From Cellulomonas citrea (GTDB lineage: Bacteria > Actinomycetota > Actinomycetes > Actinomycetales > Cellulomonadaceae), in NCBI RefSeq assembly GCF_009829685.1, contig NZ_VWSD01000006.1, positions 1 through 50,732 of the forward strand: a DNA stretch of 50,732 nucleotides. Direction: 5' to 3'. The position numbers were made by a program, and so were the translations under genes. Each line of letters starts with the position of its first letter. Position 1 is the stretch's first letter. Below, piece by piece: positions 17,658-25,490 of the stretch. The notes beneath the pieces are model-generated. The model did not search any database. It was not told the origin of the DNA and saw nothing but the letters and a program-made list of their open reading frames with translations.

Positions 17658-18580
17658 CACAGCTCCTGGGCGAAGTTCGCCTGCAGGCGAGCGAAGATCC
17701 GCTGGCTCACCCACAGGAGTGCGACGGAAATCCCGAGGGTCACGAGGAGGCGCATCTGAAGGTCCGCCGGGTACGAGCTGCTCGGGCCGCTCACCCAGAA
17801 CGTGCGCTGGAACCCGAGCACGACCTGCGTCATCGGGTTCGCGAGGTAGATGTCCTTGATCAGACCGTGCAGAGCGCCGTCGACCGAGTGCCAGGAGTAC
17901 ACGATCGGAGATGCCCAGAAGAGGATCATGATGAGGATCTCGACGAGGTACTGCACATCGCGCAGATAGACGTTGATCGCCGAGAGCAGCAGGGCGAGCG
18001 CGGTCGAGAAGACCACCAGGACGGCGAGCGCGAGCACGAAGTAGGACCAGCGGGAGCCGGTCGGGAAGTTCCTGACCAGGAGGGTCGCACCGGCGAGCAC
18101 GACGAGCTGGATGCCGAAGTTGACGATCGACGACCCGACCACGCTGAGCGGGAAGACCTCGCGGGGCACGTAGACCTTCTTGATGAGCCCAGAGTTCGTG
18201 ACGATCGACGCCGTTCCGTTGGTGACGATGTCGCTGAAGAGCTGCCACGCCGTCAGCCCCGCGAAGATGAAGACCGCGAAATCGGGGATCCCGTTCGGGT
18301 TGCGGGTCGGGCTCTGTGCGGCATTGAGGAACTTGCCGATGGCCACGTAATATACGAGGAGCATTGTCAGCGGTCGTGCGAGGCTCCAGAAGAAGCCCAG
18401 GGTGCTGTCCTTGTAGCGGGCCTTGAGCTCGCGCCCGGTCAGCAGGCGCAGAAGCTCGGACTGCCCGGCGATCGCCCGGATCGAGAGGACCGTGCCTCGC
18501 AAGAACCCCTGAGTCGGTCCCGCCGGCCTGAAGGGTTCCTCCGACAGCGCCGTCTCTCGATCCACTGACGCGCCGCTCAT
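17657..18580 (-). CDS. wzm: ABC exporter permease for polysaccharide
   Basis: 307 residues with about six membrane helices and the ABC-2 polysaccharide-exporter pattern: LLTGRELKARYKDSTLGFFW just before the first helix, NSGLIKKVYVPREVFPL in the middle, and NVYLRDVQYLVEI with ANPMTQVVLGFQR near the end. It should form a homodimeric channel with the ATPase encoded just downstream; the TGA stop shares a base with that gene's ATG. ATG 18580 is preceded by GGGAG four bases away. A TACTAT hexamer lies about 67 bases upstream. It would move a complete undecaprenyl-linked chain across the membrane. Confidence 0.93.
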   Translation of the reverse strand: MSGASVDRETALSEEPFRPAGPTQGFLRGTVLSIRAIAGQSELLRLLTGRELKARYKDSTLGFFWSLARPLTMLLVYYVAIGKFLNAAQSPTRNPNGIPDFAVFIFAGLTAWQLFSDIVTNGTASIVTNSGLIKKVYVPREVFPLSVVGSSIVNFGIQLVVLAGATLLVRNFPTGSRWSYFVLALAVLVVFSTALALLLSAINVYLRDVQYLVEILIMILFWASPIVYSWHSVDGALHGLIKDIYLANPMTQVVLGFQRTFWVSGPSSSYPADLQMRLLVTLGISVALLWVSQRIFARLQANFAQEL

Positions 18581-18646
18581 GAGTCTCCCGGTTCCGTGTT
18601 CCGCGGGCAGGCGCAAGGCGTCGGTCCACGGGGTTTGGCGCTGACG

Positions 18647-18652
18647 ATAGTA
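18647..18652 (-). promoter_or_regulatory. Putative -10 hexamer upstream of wzm-wzt
   Basis: TACTAT on the minus strand predicts a start near 18640 and a leader of about 60 bases before ATG 18580. No clear -35 was seen. Confidence 0.35.
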
Positions 18653-18806
18653 GCCGAGACGGCTGAGACACCCACTCTCCGGAGGCCCGTCGACCCGGGC
18701 CGCCGGGGGCACGAGTGCCCTCGACCTCGGCGGCGGGCCGGCCGCGTGCGGCCCGCGACTGCCGCGCCCGACCTGCGGCGCCGTGACGGGGTGAGGCCAC
18801 GGCCGA

Positions 18807-18846
18807 GCGTGGGGTCGCGCACTCGACAGGGCGCGCGACCCCACGC
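18807..18846 (-). terminator. 14-bp perfect hairpin after the secreted repeat-protein gene
   Basis: Bases 18807-18820 pair perfectly with 18833-18846 around a 12-base loop, starting three bases after the stop of the minus-strand gene. It probably separates that transcript from wzm-wzt. Confidence 0.65.
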
Positions 18847-18848
18847 CG

Positions 18849-20942
18849 CTAGCCGACCGTGACGCTGCGGCAGCCCAGCTGCGGGTTCGGTCCCTTGAGG
18901 GTCGAGTCGATCGCGTAGACGCACACGGTGTGCTGTCCGGCGGCGGACGGGAGGGACGTGTAGAAGCCGTGCTGGTCGCCCCTGCCGAACGCGGCGCCGA
19001 CGTCCGTCCTCGTCGCGTCGGCCAGGACGCCCTGGATCGCGGCGCCGTCGACGTAGACGTGGACCAGGATCGGGTCGGTCGTGTCGGGGTCGAGCGCCCA
19101 GCCGGCGACGTCGATCGCGCCGACGGATCCCGTGATCGAGTCGATGCTCCCGAAGGGGGCGGTGTTCGGCGCAGCCGACGGGACGGTGACCGTCCGGCAC
19201 GCGAACTGGGGGTTCGGGCCCGCGAGCGTGGAGTCGATCGCGTACATGCACACGGTGTGGACGCCACCCGTCGCGGAGACCGTCCACGAGAAGCCGTGGT
19301 CGTCCCCGTGGCCGAAGGCCGCGCCGACATCGGTCCGGCGCACGTTCGCGACGGCCCCGAGCACGGGCGAGCCGTCGACGTAGGTGTGGACCTGGATCGG
19401 GTCCGTGGTGTCCGGGTCGAGTGCCCACCCGGCGACGGAGATGCTCCCGATGGCCGTCGTGAGGCTGTCGATCGACCCGAACGGCGCGTGGTTGATCGCG
19501 GCGGCAGTTCCGACGGTGCGGCATCCCAGCAGCGGGTTGGCCCCGCCGTTGGCGTCGATCGCGTAGAAGCACACGTCGTGGATCCCCGGCGACGAGCTGA
19601 GGCTCGCCGCGAACCCGTGCTGGTCGCCCAGCCCGTACGCGGCTCCCACGTCCGTCCGCGTGTTGTTCGCGATCAGGCCCAGCCTGGCCGCCCCGTCGAC
19701 GTAGACGTGGACCTGGATGGGGCTGGTCGTGTCAGGGTCGAGGGCCCAACCGGCCACGCTGATGGTGTTGGACGTCGCCGTCACGGTGTCGATCGACCCG
19801 ATCGTGAGCGCGCTGGGCACCGTCACCGCACGGCAGCCGATCGACGGGTTCGGACCGCCGGCCACGGAGTCGATCGCGTAGATGCAGAGCGTGTGGGCGC
19901 CGGCTCGCGCCGGGATGGACACGCTGTAGCCGTGCTCCGCGCCCTTGTTGAACGCGGCCGCGATGTCGGACCGCGAGATCCCGGCGGTCGACGCGAGCAC
20001 GGCCGACCCGTCGAGGTACACGTGGACCTGGATCGGGGAGGTGGTGTCGGGGTCGAGCGCCCAACCGGCGACCGAGATGCTGTTCCACGTCGCGCCGACG
20101 GTGTCGATCGACCCGATCGGCACCCGCTGCGTGGTGGGCCCGAACCAGTCGGTGAAGTAGTTCCAGAAGTTGCGGTTCCCGTAGCTCGCACAGCCGGCGC
20201 CGCTCCCGCTGGCGGTGCCGTACCCCGCCGCCAGTGCCGCGGCGTTCGGCTGGTACGGCGTGTAGTTGTACAGGCTCGCCGTCGCCTGGTTCTGGATGAA
20301 GACCGTCGACGAGCCGCACCCCGAGTTCGGGCTGAAGAGGATGTCGTTCGCCACGCCTGCCCGGTGCGAGTACTGCTGAGGGTTGAGCGCGTAGTTCCGG
20401 AACTGCGACGCCGCCGAGTAGACCTGGTTGAAGAACCCGTAGTACAGCGAGTTGCACGCAGCCGAGTCCGGGCACCCGTAGCCCATCGCGGCACGGTAGC
20501 GACCGGCGGAGGGGTTGGTCGTCGTCACGAGACCCTGCTCCTTCTGCAGGGTCACGATGAGCACCTGCGGGTTGATCCCGCAGGCCTGGGCCACCTTGCT
20601 GATGATGACGGCGGCGGACTCGTTCGAACCTGCTGCGTAGGCCGCGCACCGCGACGTCGCCCCGCGGCCGGCCGTCGACTCGCGGTAGTTCTTCAGGCAC
20701 GGGGAGCCGTCCGAGCCCTGGGAGCACGCGGCCCCGGCGGACGAGAGGAACGCCTGGACCGTGTCCGCGTTCATGGTCGTCGTGTCGTAGAAGACGGTGT
20801 CGCTGATGATGTTCCCGGGATCGAAGCCGCGCAGATCGGCGCCGACGGCAGGAGTCGGGGCGACGATGAGCGCGGCACCGAGCATGCCGAGCGCGACGAC
20901 GGCGCCGAGCAGTGTCCGGTGCGGAGTCCGGTGCGGGGTCAT
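18849..20942 (-). CDS. Secreted protein with Cys-rich N-terminal domain and four tandem C-terminal repeats
   Basis: 697 residues. A signal peptide covers about 1-35 (LLGAVVALGMLGAALIVAP, then AVGA). The N-terminal domain (about 36-272) has many Cys residues and segments such as FDPGNIISDTVFYD, NPQVLIVTLQKEQGLV and AAMGYGCPDSAACN. I know this type from secreted actinobacterial proteins but cannot assign a function; the QKEQ helix hints at a lysozyme-like fold. Four repeats of about 100-109 residues follow, each with GSID, VAGWALDPDTT, PI-VH-YVDG, RTDVGAA, HGF and C-YAIDS...GPNP. The ATG shares a base with the stop of the membrane-anchored gene upstream (TGATG). A wall-binding or adhesion role is inference. 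Confidence 0.82.
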   Translation of the reverse strand: MTPHRTPHRTLLGAVVALGMLGAALIVAPTPAVGADLRGFDPGNIISDTVFYDTTTMNADTVQAFLSSAGAACSQGSDGSPCLKNYRESTAGRGATSRCAAYAAGSNESAAVIISKVAQACGINPQVLIVTLQKEQGLVTTTNPSAGRYRAAMGYGCPDSAACNSLYYGFFNQVYSAASQFRNYALNPQQYSHRAGVANDILFSPNSGCGSSTVFIQNQATASLYNYTPYQPNAAALAAGYGTASGSGAGCASYGNRNFWNYFTDWFGPTTQRVPIGSIDTVGATWNSISVAGWALDPDTTSPIQVHVYLDGSAVLASTAGISRSDIAAAFNKGAEHGYSVSIPARAGAHTLCIYAIDSVAGGPNPSIGCRAVTVPSALTIGSIDTVTATSNTISVAGWALDPDTTSPIQVHVYVDGAARLGLIANNTRTDVGAAYGLGDQHGFAASLSSSPGIHDVCFYAIDANGGANPLLGCRTVGTAAAINHAPFGSIDSLTTAIGSISVAGWALDPDTTDPIQVHTYVDGSPVLGAVANVRRTDVGAAFGHGDDHGFSWTVSATGGVHTVCMYAIDSTLAGPNPQFACRTVTVPSAAPNTAPFGSIDSITGSVGAIDVAGWALDPDTTDPILVHVYVDGAAIQGVLADATRTDVGAAFGRGDQHGFYTSLPSAAGQHTVCVYAIDSTLKGPNPQLGCRSVTVG
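18852..20114 (-). repeat. Four tandem coding repeats of about 300-327 bp
   Basis: Successive units begin (minus strand) at 20114, 19799, 19478 and 19151, each opening with a Gly-Ser-Ile-Asp codon run. Unit lengths are 315, 321, 327 and 300 bp. All keep frame and encode the same motifs, with about 50-70% identity by eye, so this is a duplicated protein domain and not a DNA-level repeat array. Confidence 0.9.
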
Positions 20943-21550
20943 CAGTGAACCTCAATCGTGAAGGGGAGCGAGGTGCCGGCGCTCGTAGCCGACGAGTAGC
21001 GGAGCGTGCCCTGCCAGGTTCCCTGACCAAGTCGGGAACGGGGGACGACGAGCTCGCCGCAGGAGACCGTCGTGGCGTCCGGGGCTGCTGGTCCGTCGAC
21101 CGTGACCGAGGTGGCGCCCGAGGACAAGCTCACGGTGCAGGTCCCGTTCTCCTCCACGGTCGTCGCGTACCCGCTGACGCTCACGTCCCCGGACTTCTCG
21201 TCCGAGGACGAGGAGACGACGACCACGTCCACCGGCGTGCGTGCTCCGGCCTGGTTCGACCCGCCAGGCGTCGAGGCCGGGGCCGGGGCGCCGGGAGCAG
21301 CCGGGGCGCTCGCCGGGGCGTCCGACGGTGCGCCCGTGGCCGGTGCGGTCGGCTGCGGTGACGGGCTGTGCGCGGCGGCGCTCTCGGACCCGCGGTCGGT
21401 CGCCGTCGGCGCGGCTGTCCCGGACGACGAGGGGAGTGCGGCCCCGTCGGCGCGCGTCTGCAGGTACCACCCGGCACCTCCGAGGAGGACCACGCCGGCA
21501 ACGACGGCGACCAGCGTGAGCACCGCGGGCCTTCGCTTGTCGGGAGACAT
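20942..21550 (-). CDS. Membrane-anchored protein with Ser/Pro/Ala linker and small two-Cys beta domain
   Basis: 202 residues from ATG 21550. A short cytoplasmic MSPDKRR is followed by one membrane helix (about 8-27), a ~70-residue Ser/Pro/Ala/Gly linker, and a ~95-residue extracytoplasmic domain with two Cys (GTCTVSLSSGA and TTVSCGELVVP) likely to form a disulfide in a beta-sandwich. No family recognised. The stop overlaps the start of the secreted repeat protein (TGATG), so the two are co-translated and may work together at the surface. ATG 21550 is preferred to ATG 21571 because a TTGACA lies 29 bases upstream, the spacing expected for a leaderless start. Confidence 0.72.
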   Translation of the reverse strand: MSPDKRRPAVLTLVAVVAGVVLLGGAGWYLQTRADGAALPSSSGTAAPTATDRGSESAAAHSPSPQPTAPATGAPSDAPASAPAAPGAPAPASTPGGSNQAGARTPVDVVVVSSSSDEKSGDVSVSGYATTVEENGTCTVSLSSGATSVTVDGPAAPDATTVSCGELVVPRSRLGQGTWQGTLRYSSATSAGTSLPFTIEVH

Positions 21551-21579
21551 CGCACACCAATCAGTCGCCATGGGGAACG

Positions 21580-21585
21580 TGTCAA
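21580..21585 (-). promoter_or_regulatory. Putative -35 (TTGACA) for the membrane-anchored/secreted pair
   Basis: Perfect TTGACA on the minus strand; 29 bases separate it from ATG 21550, which equals a 17-base spacer, a hexamer and six bases. The hexamer in the -10 place (GATTGG) is poor, which lowers confidence. Confidence 0.35.
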
Positions 21586-21919
21586 CCGTACCTTCCGTGG
21601 CTGCCGGCGCCTCGATCTGCAATAGCGCGTCGCCGGTCGAAGGTGCACCGAGAGTCGTTGTGCTCCTGGCCCGCAAGACCCGGGCTGAACGTGGACCGCG
21701 CGATATCGGAGCAAATGGTACAAAGAGCCGCCCGGCGAACGGTCGGTCGAACCTTGTGCGGATAGAGGCGAGGTGCTGCGGCAAGGTCACCGCGACCACC
21801 GCGGGGAGGTGCGGGTGCGCACCGCCCGGGCGCAACGGCGCCCGACGGCCAGGACCGGTGCGGCCCGTGACCTGCGCACCGCACCGCGCCGGGCACGGAG
21901 GCCGGTGCGGGATCGCGGC

Positions 21920-21925
21920 TAGGGT
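21920..21925 (+). promoter_or_regulatory. Putative -10 hexamer before the GT2-GT4 gene
   Basis: TAGGGT lies six bases before GTG 21932, the first codon of a six-codon frame, and 23 bases before ATG 21949. Confidence 0.4.
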
Positions 21926-21931
21926 GTCGGC

Positions 21932-21952
21932 GTGAAGAGGGTGACTCGATGA
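21932..21952 (+). CDS. Putative six-codon leader peptide (MKRVTR)
   Basis: GTG 21932 stands six bases after a TAGGGT hexamer and opens a frame of six codons whose TGA overlaps the ATG of the GT2-GT4 gene (ATGA, 21949-21952). If transcription starts at the GTG, ribosomes would translate this peptide and could re-initiate on the big gene. The AGAGGG within it may also act as the ribosome-binding site of ATG 21949. This may be chance; it needs experimental support. Confidence 0.3.
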   Translation: MKRVTR

Positions 21953-24441
21953 CCGCGGATGCACCGACGACCCGGCCGGGCCAGGTCTCGGTCATCCTCG
22001 TCAACTACCGGGGCGCCGAGGACACCATCACCGCGCTCCGTTCGCTGGGCGAGCTGGACTGGCCGGCGGACAGGCTCGAGCTGATCGTCGTGGACAACGA
22101 CTCGGGTGACGGCTCCGCCGAGCGCATCCGCCGTGCCGTGCCTGAGGTGCGTGTGATCGAGTCGGGGCAGAACCTCGGCTTCGCAGGCGGCTGCAACCTC
22201 GGCGTCAGCCAGGCTGCCGGGGAGTACGTCGCGTTCCTGAACAACGACGCCCGGCCGGACGCCCGCTGGGTCCGCGCGGCGGTCGAGGAGCTCGAGCACG
22301 CGCCCGACGTCGCCGCCGTGGCGTCGAAGGTGCTCGACTGGGACGGTGGCCTGGTCGACTACGTCGACGGATCCCTCACCTGGTTCGGCATGGGCTACAA
22401 GCGCGAGGTCGAGCGCCCTGACTCACCGACCTACGACACCCCGAAGGACGTGCTCTTCGGCACCGGTGCGGCGATGTTCGTCCGCGCCGACGTCTACCGC
22501 GAGGTCGGTGGCTTCGACGAGCGCTTCTTCATGTTCTACGAGGACGTCGACCTGGGGTGGCGTCTCAATCTGCTCGGGCACCGCGTGCGCTACATCCCCG
22601 ACTCCGTCGCCTTTCACAAGCACCACGTGACGATGCGCAAGTTCGGCAATTTCCGTGAGAGCTATCTCCTCGAGCGCAATGCGTTGCTGTCGATGTACAA
22701 GAACTACGACGACGACACGCTCGCACGAGCCCTTCCCGCGGCCATGGCATTGTCCGTCCGTCGGTCCGTGGCGCGCACCGGGCTCGACGCGACGATGCTC
22801 GACCTCCAGCGATCGCCCGGCGGTGACGAGACGGCCGACGTCGTCGTGCCGAAGATGGCGCTCACGGGCCCGCTCGCCATCGACTACCTCGTCGAGCAGC
22901 TGCCGTCGCTGCACGAGACGCGACGCGACCTGCAGGCTCGTCGACGGCGCAGCGATCGCGCCCTGTTCCCGCTCTTCCGGGACGCACTCGAACCCGCGTA
23001 CGGCGAACCGGCCTACCTCGCAGCGCACGAGAGCCTCGTGGCAGCGTTCGACATCGCCGAGCACTTCACGACACGCCTGCGGGTGCTCGTCGTGACCGGT
23101 GAGCCCCTGGCCGATCGCATGGCAGGTCCCGCGATCCGCGCGTGGGAGATCGCCAAGGCCCTCGCATCGGACCACGACGTGCGCCTCGTCTCGACGGCCG
23201 GTGCCCGGCGCGCGGGCGAGGGCTTCGCCGTCGAGTACGCGGCCGGCACGGGGCTGCGGGAACCGACCGCCTGGGCGGACGTCATCATCTTCCAGGGCTT
23301 CCTGCTCGACACCGCGCCGTGGGTCCGCGAGTCCGACGCGATCGTGGTGGCGGACATCTACGACCCGATGCACCTCGAACAGCTCGAGCAGGCGAAGGAC
23401 CTCGGGGTGGTCGGCCGTCTGAACGCCGTGCAGATCACCACGGACTCGCTCAACCTGCAGCTGCGGCGTGCTGACTTCCTCGTGTGTGCGTCCGAGAAGC
23501 AGCGTGACTTCTGGTTGGGCCAGCTGGCGGGGCAGGGGCGCGTGTCGCCGGCGATGTACGACGAGGACCCCGGCCTCCGGAACCTCATCGACGTCGTGCC
23601 GTTCGGCATCACCGACGCCCCTCCGCAGCAGCGCCGCCACGGCATCAAGGGCACGGTTCCGGGGATCGGTGCGGACGACAAGGTCATCCTCTGGGGCGGT
23701 GGCGTCTACAACTGGTTCGATCCGCTCACGCTCATCCGGGCGGTCGACATCCTGCGGCGGGACCATCCGGAGGTCCGGCTGTTCTTCATGGGCCTGCGCC
23801 ACCCCAACCCGGGCGTGCCGGAGATGCAGATGGCGGGCGACACCCGCGACCTCGCCGAACGGCTGGGCCTCTCCGGCTCGCATGTGTTCTTCAACGAGGA
23901 CTGGGTGCCCTACGAGGAGCGCGCCGACTACCTTCTCGACGCCGACGTCGGCGTCTCCACGCACTTCGAGCACATCGAGACGGCGTTCAGCTTCCGCACG
24001 CGCATCCTCGACTACCTCTGGGCCGGGCTTCCCGTGGTGGCCTCCGACGGCGACACCTTCGCGGACCTGATCCGCGAGCACGGTTTCGGCCGGGTCGTGC
24101 CGACGCAGGACGCGGTCGCACTCGCTGCCGCGCTGGATGAGGTGCTGTTCGACCCGTCGGTCGCCGAGGCCTGTCGACAGGCGAGCGCGGCGCTGGCTCC
24201 GCAGTTCCGGTGGTCCCGGGTGCTCGCGCCGCTCGTGAGCTTCTGCGCCGACCCGCGCAGGGCGACGGACCTGGCGGTCTCGGCACCCACGACGCCCGCG
24301 GCCCGGCGTCGGTCGTCGCGACCGCGATGGTCGCCCCGCCAGGACCTCGCGCTCGCCCGGGGCTACCTGCGCGCGGGCGGAGCACGTGAGCTCGGCAGAC
24401 GCGCGGCCGGCCGGGCCCGTCGGGTGTTCGGAGGCAGCTGA
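21949..24441 (+). CDS. GT2-GT4 fusion glycosyltransferase
   Basis: 830 residues. The N-terminal GT2 domain (about 12-260) has VSVILVNYRG, ELIVVDNDSGDGS, NLGFAGGCNLG, the FLNNDARPD metal-site region and GGFDERFFMFYEDVDLGWRL, as in rhamnosyl/galactofuranosyl-type GT2 enzymes. A helical linker leads to a GT4-like domain (about 355-770) with DRMAGPAIRAWEIAKAL, ILWGGGVYNWFDPLTLI and HIETAFSFRTRILDYLWAGLPVVAS. The C-terminus is Arg-rich. Two sugars may be added in turn by one chain. No membrane helix is seen, so it works in the cytoplasm on lipid-linked or nucleotide-linked substrate. The ATG overlaps the stop of the mini-frame upstream, and AGAGGG precedes it. Confidence 0.9.
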   Translation: MTADAPTTRPGQVSVILVNYRGAEDTITALRSLGELDWPADRLELIVVDNDSGDGSAERIRRAVPEVRVIESGQNLGFAGGCNLGVSQAAGEYVAFLNNDARPDARWVRAAVEELEHAPDVAAVASKVLDWDGGLVDYVDGSLTWFGMGYKREVERPDSPTYDTPKDVLFGTGAAMFVRADVYREVGGFDERFFMFYEDVDLGWRLNLLGHRVRYIPDSVAFHKHHVTMRKFGNFRESYLLERNALLSMYKNYDDDTLARALPAAMALSVRRSVARTGLDATMLDLQRSPGGDETADVVVPKMALTGPLAIDYLVEQLPSLHETRRDLQARRRRSDRALFPLFRDALEPAYGEPAYLAAHESLVAAFDIAEHFTTRLRVLVVTGEPLADRMAGPAIRAWEIAKALASDHDVRLVSTAGARRAGEGFAVEYAAGTGLREPTAWADVIIFQGFLLDTAPWVRESDAIVVADIYDPMHLEQLEQAKDLGVVGRLNAVQITTDSLNLQLRRADFLVCASEKQRDFWLGQLAGQGRVSPAMYDEDPGLRNLIDVVPFGITDAPPQQRRHGIKGTVPGIGADDKVILWGGGVYNWFDPLTLIRAVDILRRDHPEVRLFFMGLRHPNPGVPEMQMAGDTRDLAERLGLSGSHVFFNEDWVPYEERADYLLDADVGVSTHFEHIETAFSFRTRILDYLWAGLPVVASDGDTFADLIREHGFGRVVPTQDAVALAAALDEVLFDPSVAEACRQASAALAPQFRWSRVLAPLVSFCADPRRATDLAVSAPTTPAARRRSSRPRWSPRQDLALARGYLRAGGARELGRRAAGRARRVFGGS

Positions 24442-24462
24442 GGGCCGTGGGGCCGCGCAGGT

Positions 24463-25428
24463 CTACCGTCGCCAGGCCGCGTCGGCGACGGTGCGACGGG
24501 TGACGACCGCATCGGCCCAGAGCGAGCGTCGTTCGTGGAGGGTGCGGCGCAGCCGCCCGACCCAGGCGCGCAGCGCTCGCGCTCGGGCCCGCGTGGTCGG
24601 GTCGCGCCATCCCGCGGCCATCCCGCTCCGCAGGCAGCCCATCGTCTGCCGGGTCGCCGACCTGAGGATCGTCCGTACCGGGGCGTGCCGGGTGAGGACG
24701 ACGAGGGAGTTGCGGGTGTTGTAGTACCGGAACAGCGGTGAGTCGGTCCCCGAGCTGGCCGCGTGCCGGTGGATCGCCACCGCGGACTCGACGTAGCGAA
24801 CCGTCCACCCGTGCGCCCGCAGACGCCACGACAGCTCGGTGTCCTCGTAGTAGAGGAACAGCCACGGGTCGAACCCGCCGACCTCGTCGAGCGCCTCCCG
24901 GCGCAGCGCACAGGCGCCGCCGTTGAAGCCGAACACCTCGGGGTCGTGCGACTGCGAGCCGACCGGTGCGAGCCAGTCCCGGTCGCCGCCGGCCCCGTTG
25001 CGTGCCACCACGTTGCCGGTCGAGTTGACGAGGGCAGGTGTGCCGCCGTCCCCGCGGAGCAGCACGAGCGCGGTGGTCGCGCCGACCCGTTCGGCTGTGG
25101 GGGGCCGCAGGGCGACCAGCAGCTGCTCGACCGCGTCGGCGGCGAAGGTGGCGTCGTTGTTCAGGAGAACGACGTCGCCGTCGGCGTCGGCCATGCCGAG
25201 CGCGGCCCCGCCGGCGAACCCGAGGTTCCGGTCGGAGCGGATGACCCGCACCCACGGGTAGTGCGTGGCGAGCAGCGCGTCGGTCCCGTCGGTGGAGGCG
25301 TTGTCGACCACGACGACCTCGAGGTGCGGTCGAAGCGTCTGCTTCTCGAGCGAGTCGAGGCACTCCGGCAGGAGCGCCGCACCGTTCCAGCTGACGACGA
25401 CGACGCGCGCGGTGCGGGGATCGGTCAC
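24463..25428 (-). CDS. GT2 glycosyltransferase, rhamnosyltransferase-like
   Basis: 321 residues. The GT-A domain starts almost at once (ARVVVVSWNGAALLPECLDSL) and holds VVVVDNASTDGTD, NLGFAGGAALG, VVLLNNDATF and GGFDPWLFLYYEDTELSWRL, the usual motif set of WbbL-like GT2 enzymes. The C-terminal ~80 residues are helical and Arg-rich and may rest on the membrane. GTG 25428 has TACACT six bases upstream and no ribosome-binding site. It is divergent from the GT4 gene at 25491 and convergent with the GT2-GT4 fusion. A rhamnosyl activity would fit the dTDP-rhamnose genes but is not proven. Confidence 0.9.
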   Translation of the reverse strand: MTDPRTARVVVVSWNGAALLPECLDSLEKQTLRPHLEVVVVDNASTDGTDALLATHYPWVRVIRSDRNLGFAGGAALGMADADGDVVLLNNDATFAADAVEQLLVALRPPTAERVGATTALVLLRGDGGTPALVNSTGNVVARNGAGGDRDWLAPVGSQSHDPEVFGFNGGACALRREALDEVGGFDPWLFLYYEDTELSWRLRAHGWTVRYVESAVAIHRHAASSGTDSPLFRYYNTRNSLVVLTRHAPVRTILRSATRQTMGCLRSGMAAGWRDPTTRARARALRAWVGRLRRTLHERRSLWADAVVTRRTVADAAWRR

Positions 25429-25434
25429 CTGGGG

Positions 25435-25440
25435 AGTGTA
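25435..25440 (-). promoter_or_regulatory. Putative -10 hexamer, leaderless start of the GT2 gene
   Basis: TACACT lies six bases before GTG 25428 on the minus strand, in a 62-base divergent gap that also holds the hexamer for the gene at 25491. Confidence 0.45.
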
Positions 25441-25477
25441 GGAGCCGCCGCCGACCGTGCTTCCCGGACCCTCCCCG

Positions 25478-25483
25478 TAGGGT
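25478..25483 (+). promoter_or_regulatory. Putative -10 hexamer, leaderless start of a GT4 gene
   Basis: TAGGGT lies seven bases before GTG 25491, with no ribosome-binding site. Confidence 0.45.
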
Positions 25484-25490
25484 TGGTCGC

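Larger units (their letters stand above)
21551..21948. other. 398-base divergent intergenic region
   Basis: It separates the minus-strand membrane-anchored gene from the plus-strand GT2-GT4 fusion and is visibly less GC-rich than its surroundings, for example around 21640-21780. It holds a TTGACA on the minus strand at 21580-21585, and a TAGGGT followed by a six-codon reading frame next to the plus-strand gene. I see no convincing gene in it apart from that mini-frame. Confidence 0.6.

Noticed and set aside
18852..20114. Possible CRISPR or non-coding repeat array
   Set aside because: Repeat units exceed 300 bp, vary in length in whole codons and encode one protein domain.
18930..20948. 672-codon open frame on the plus strand
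   Set aside because: Antisense to the secreted repeat protein. Its own repetitive Arg/Val/Asp pattern merely mirrors the four coding repeats.
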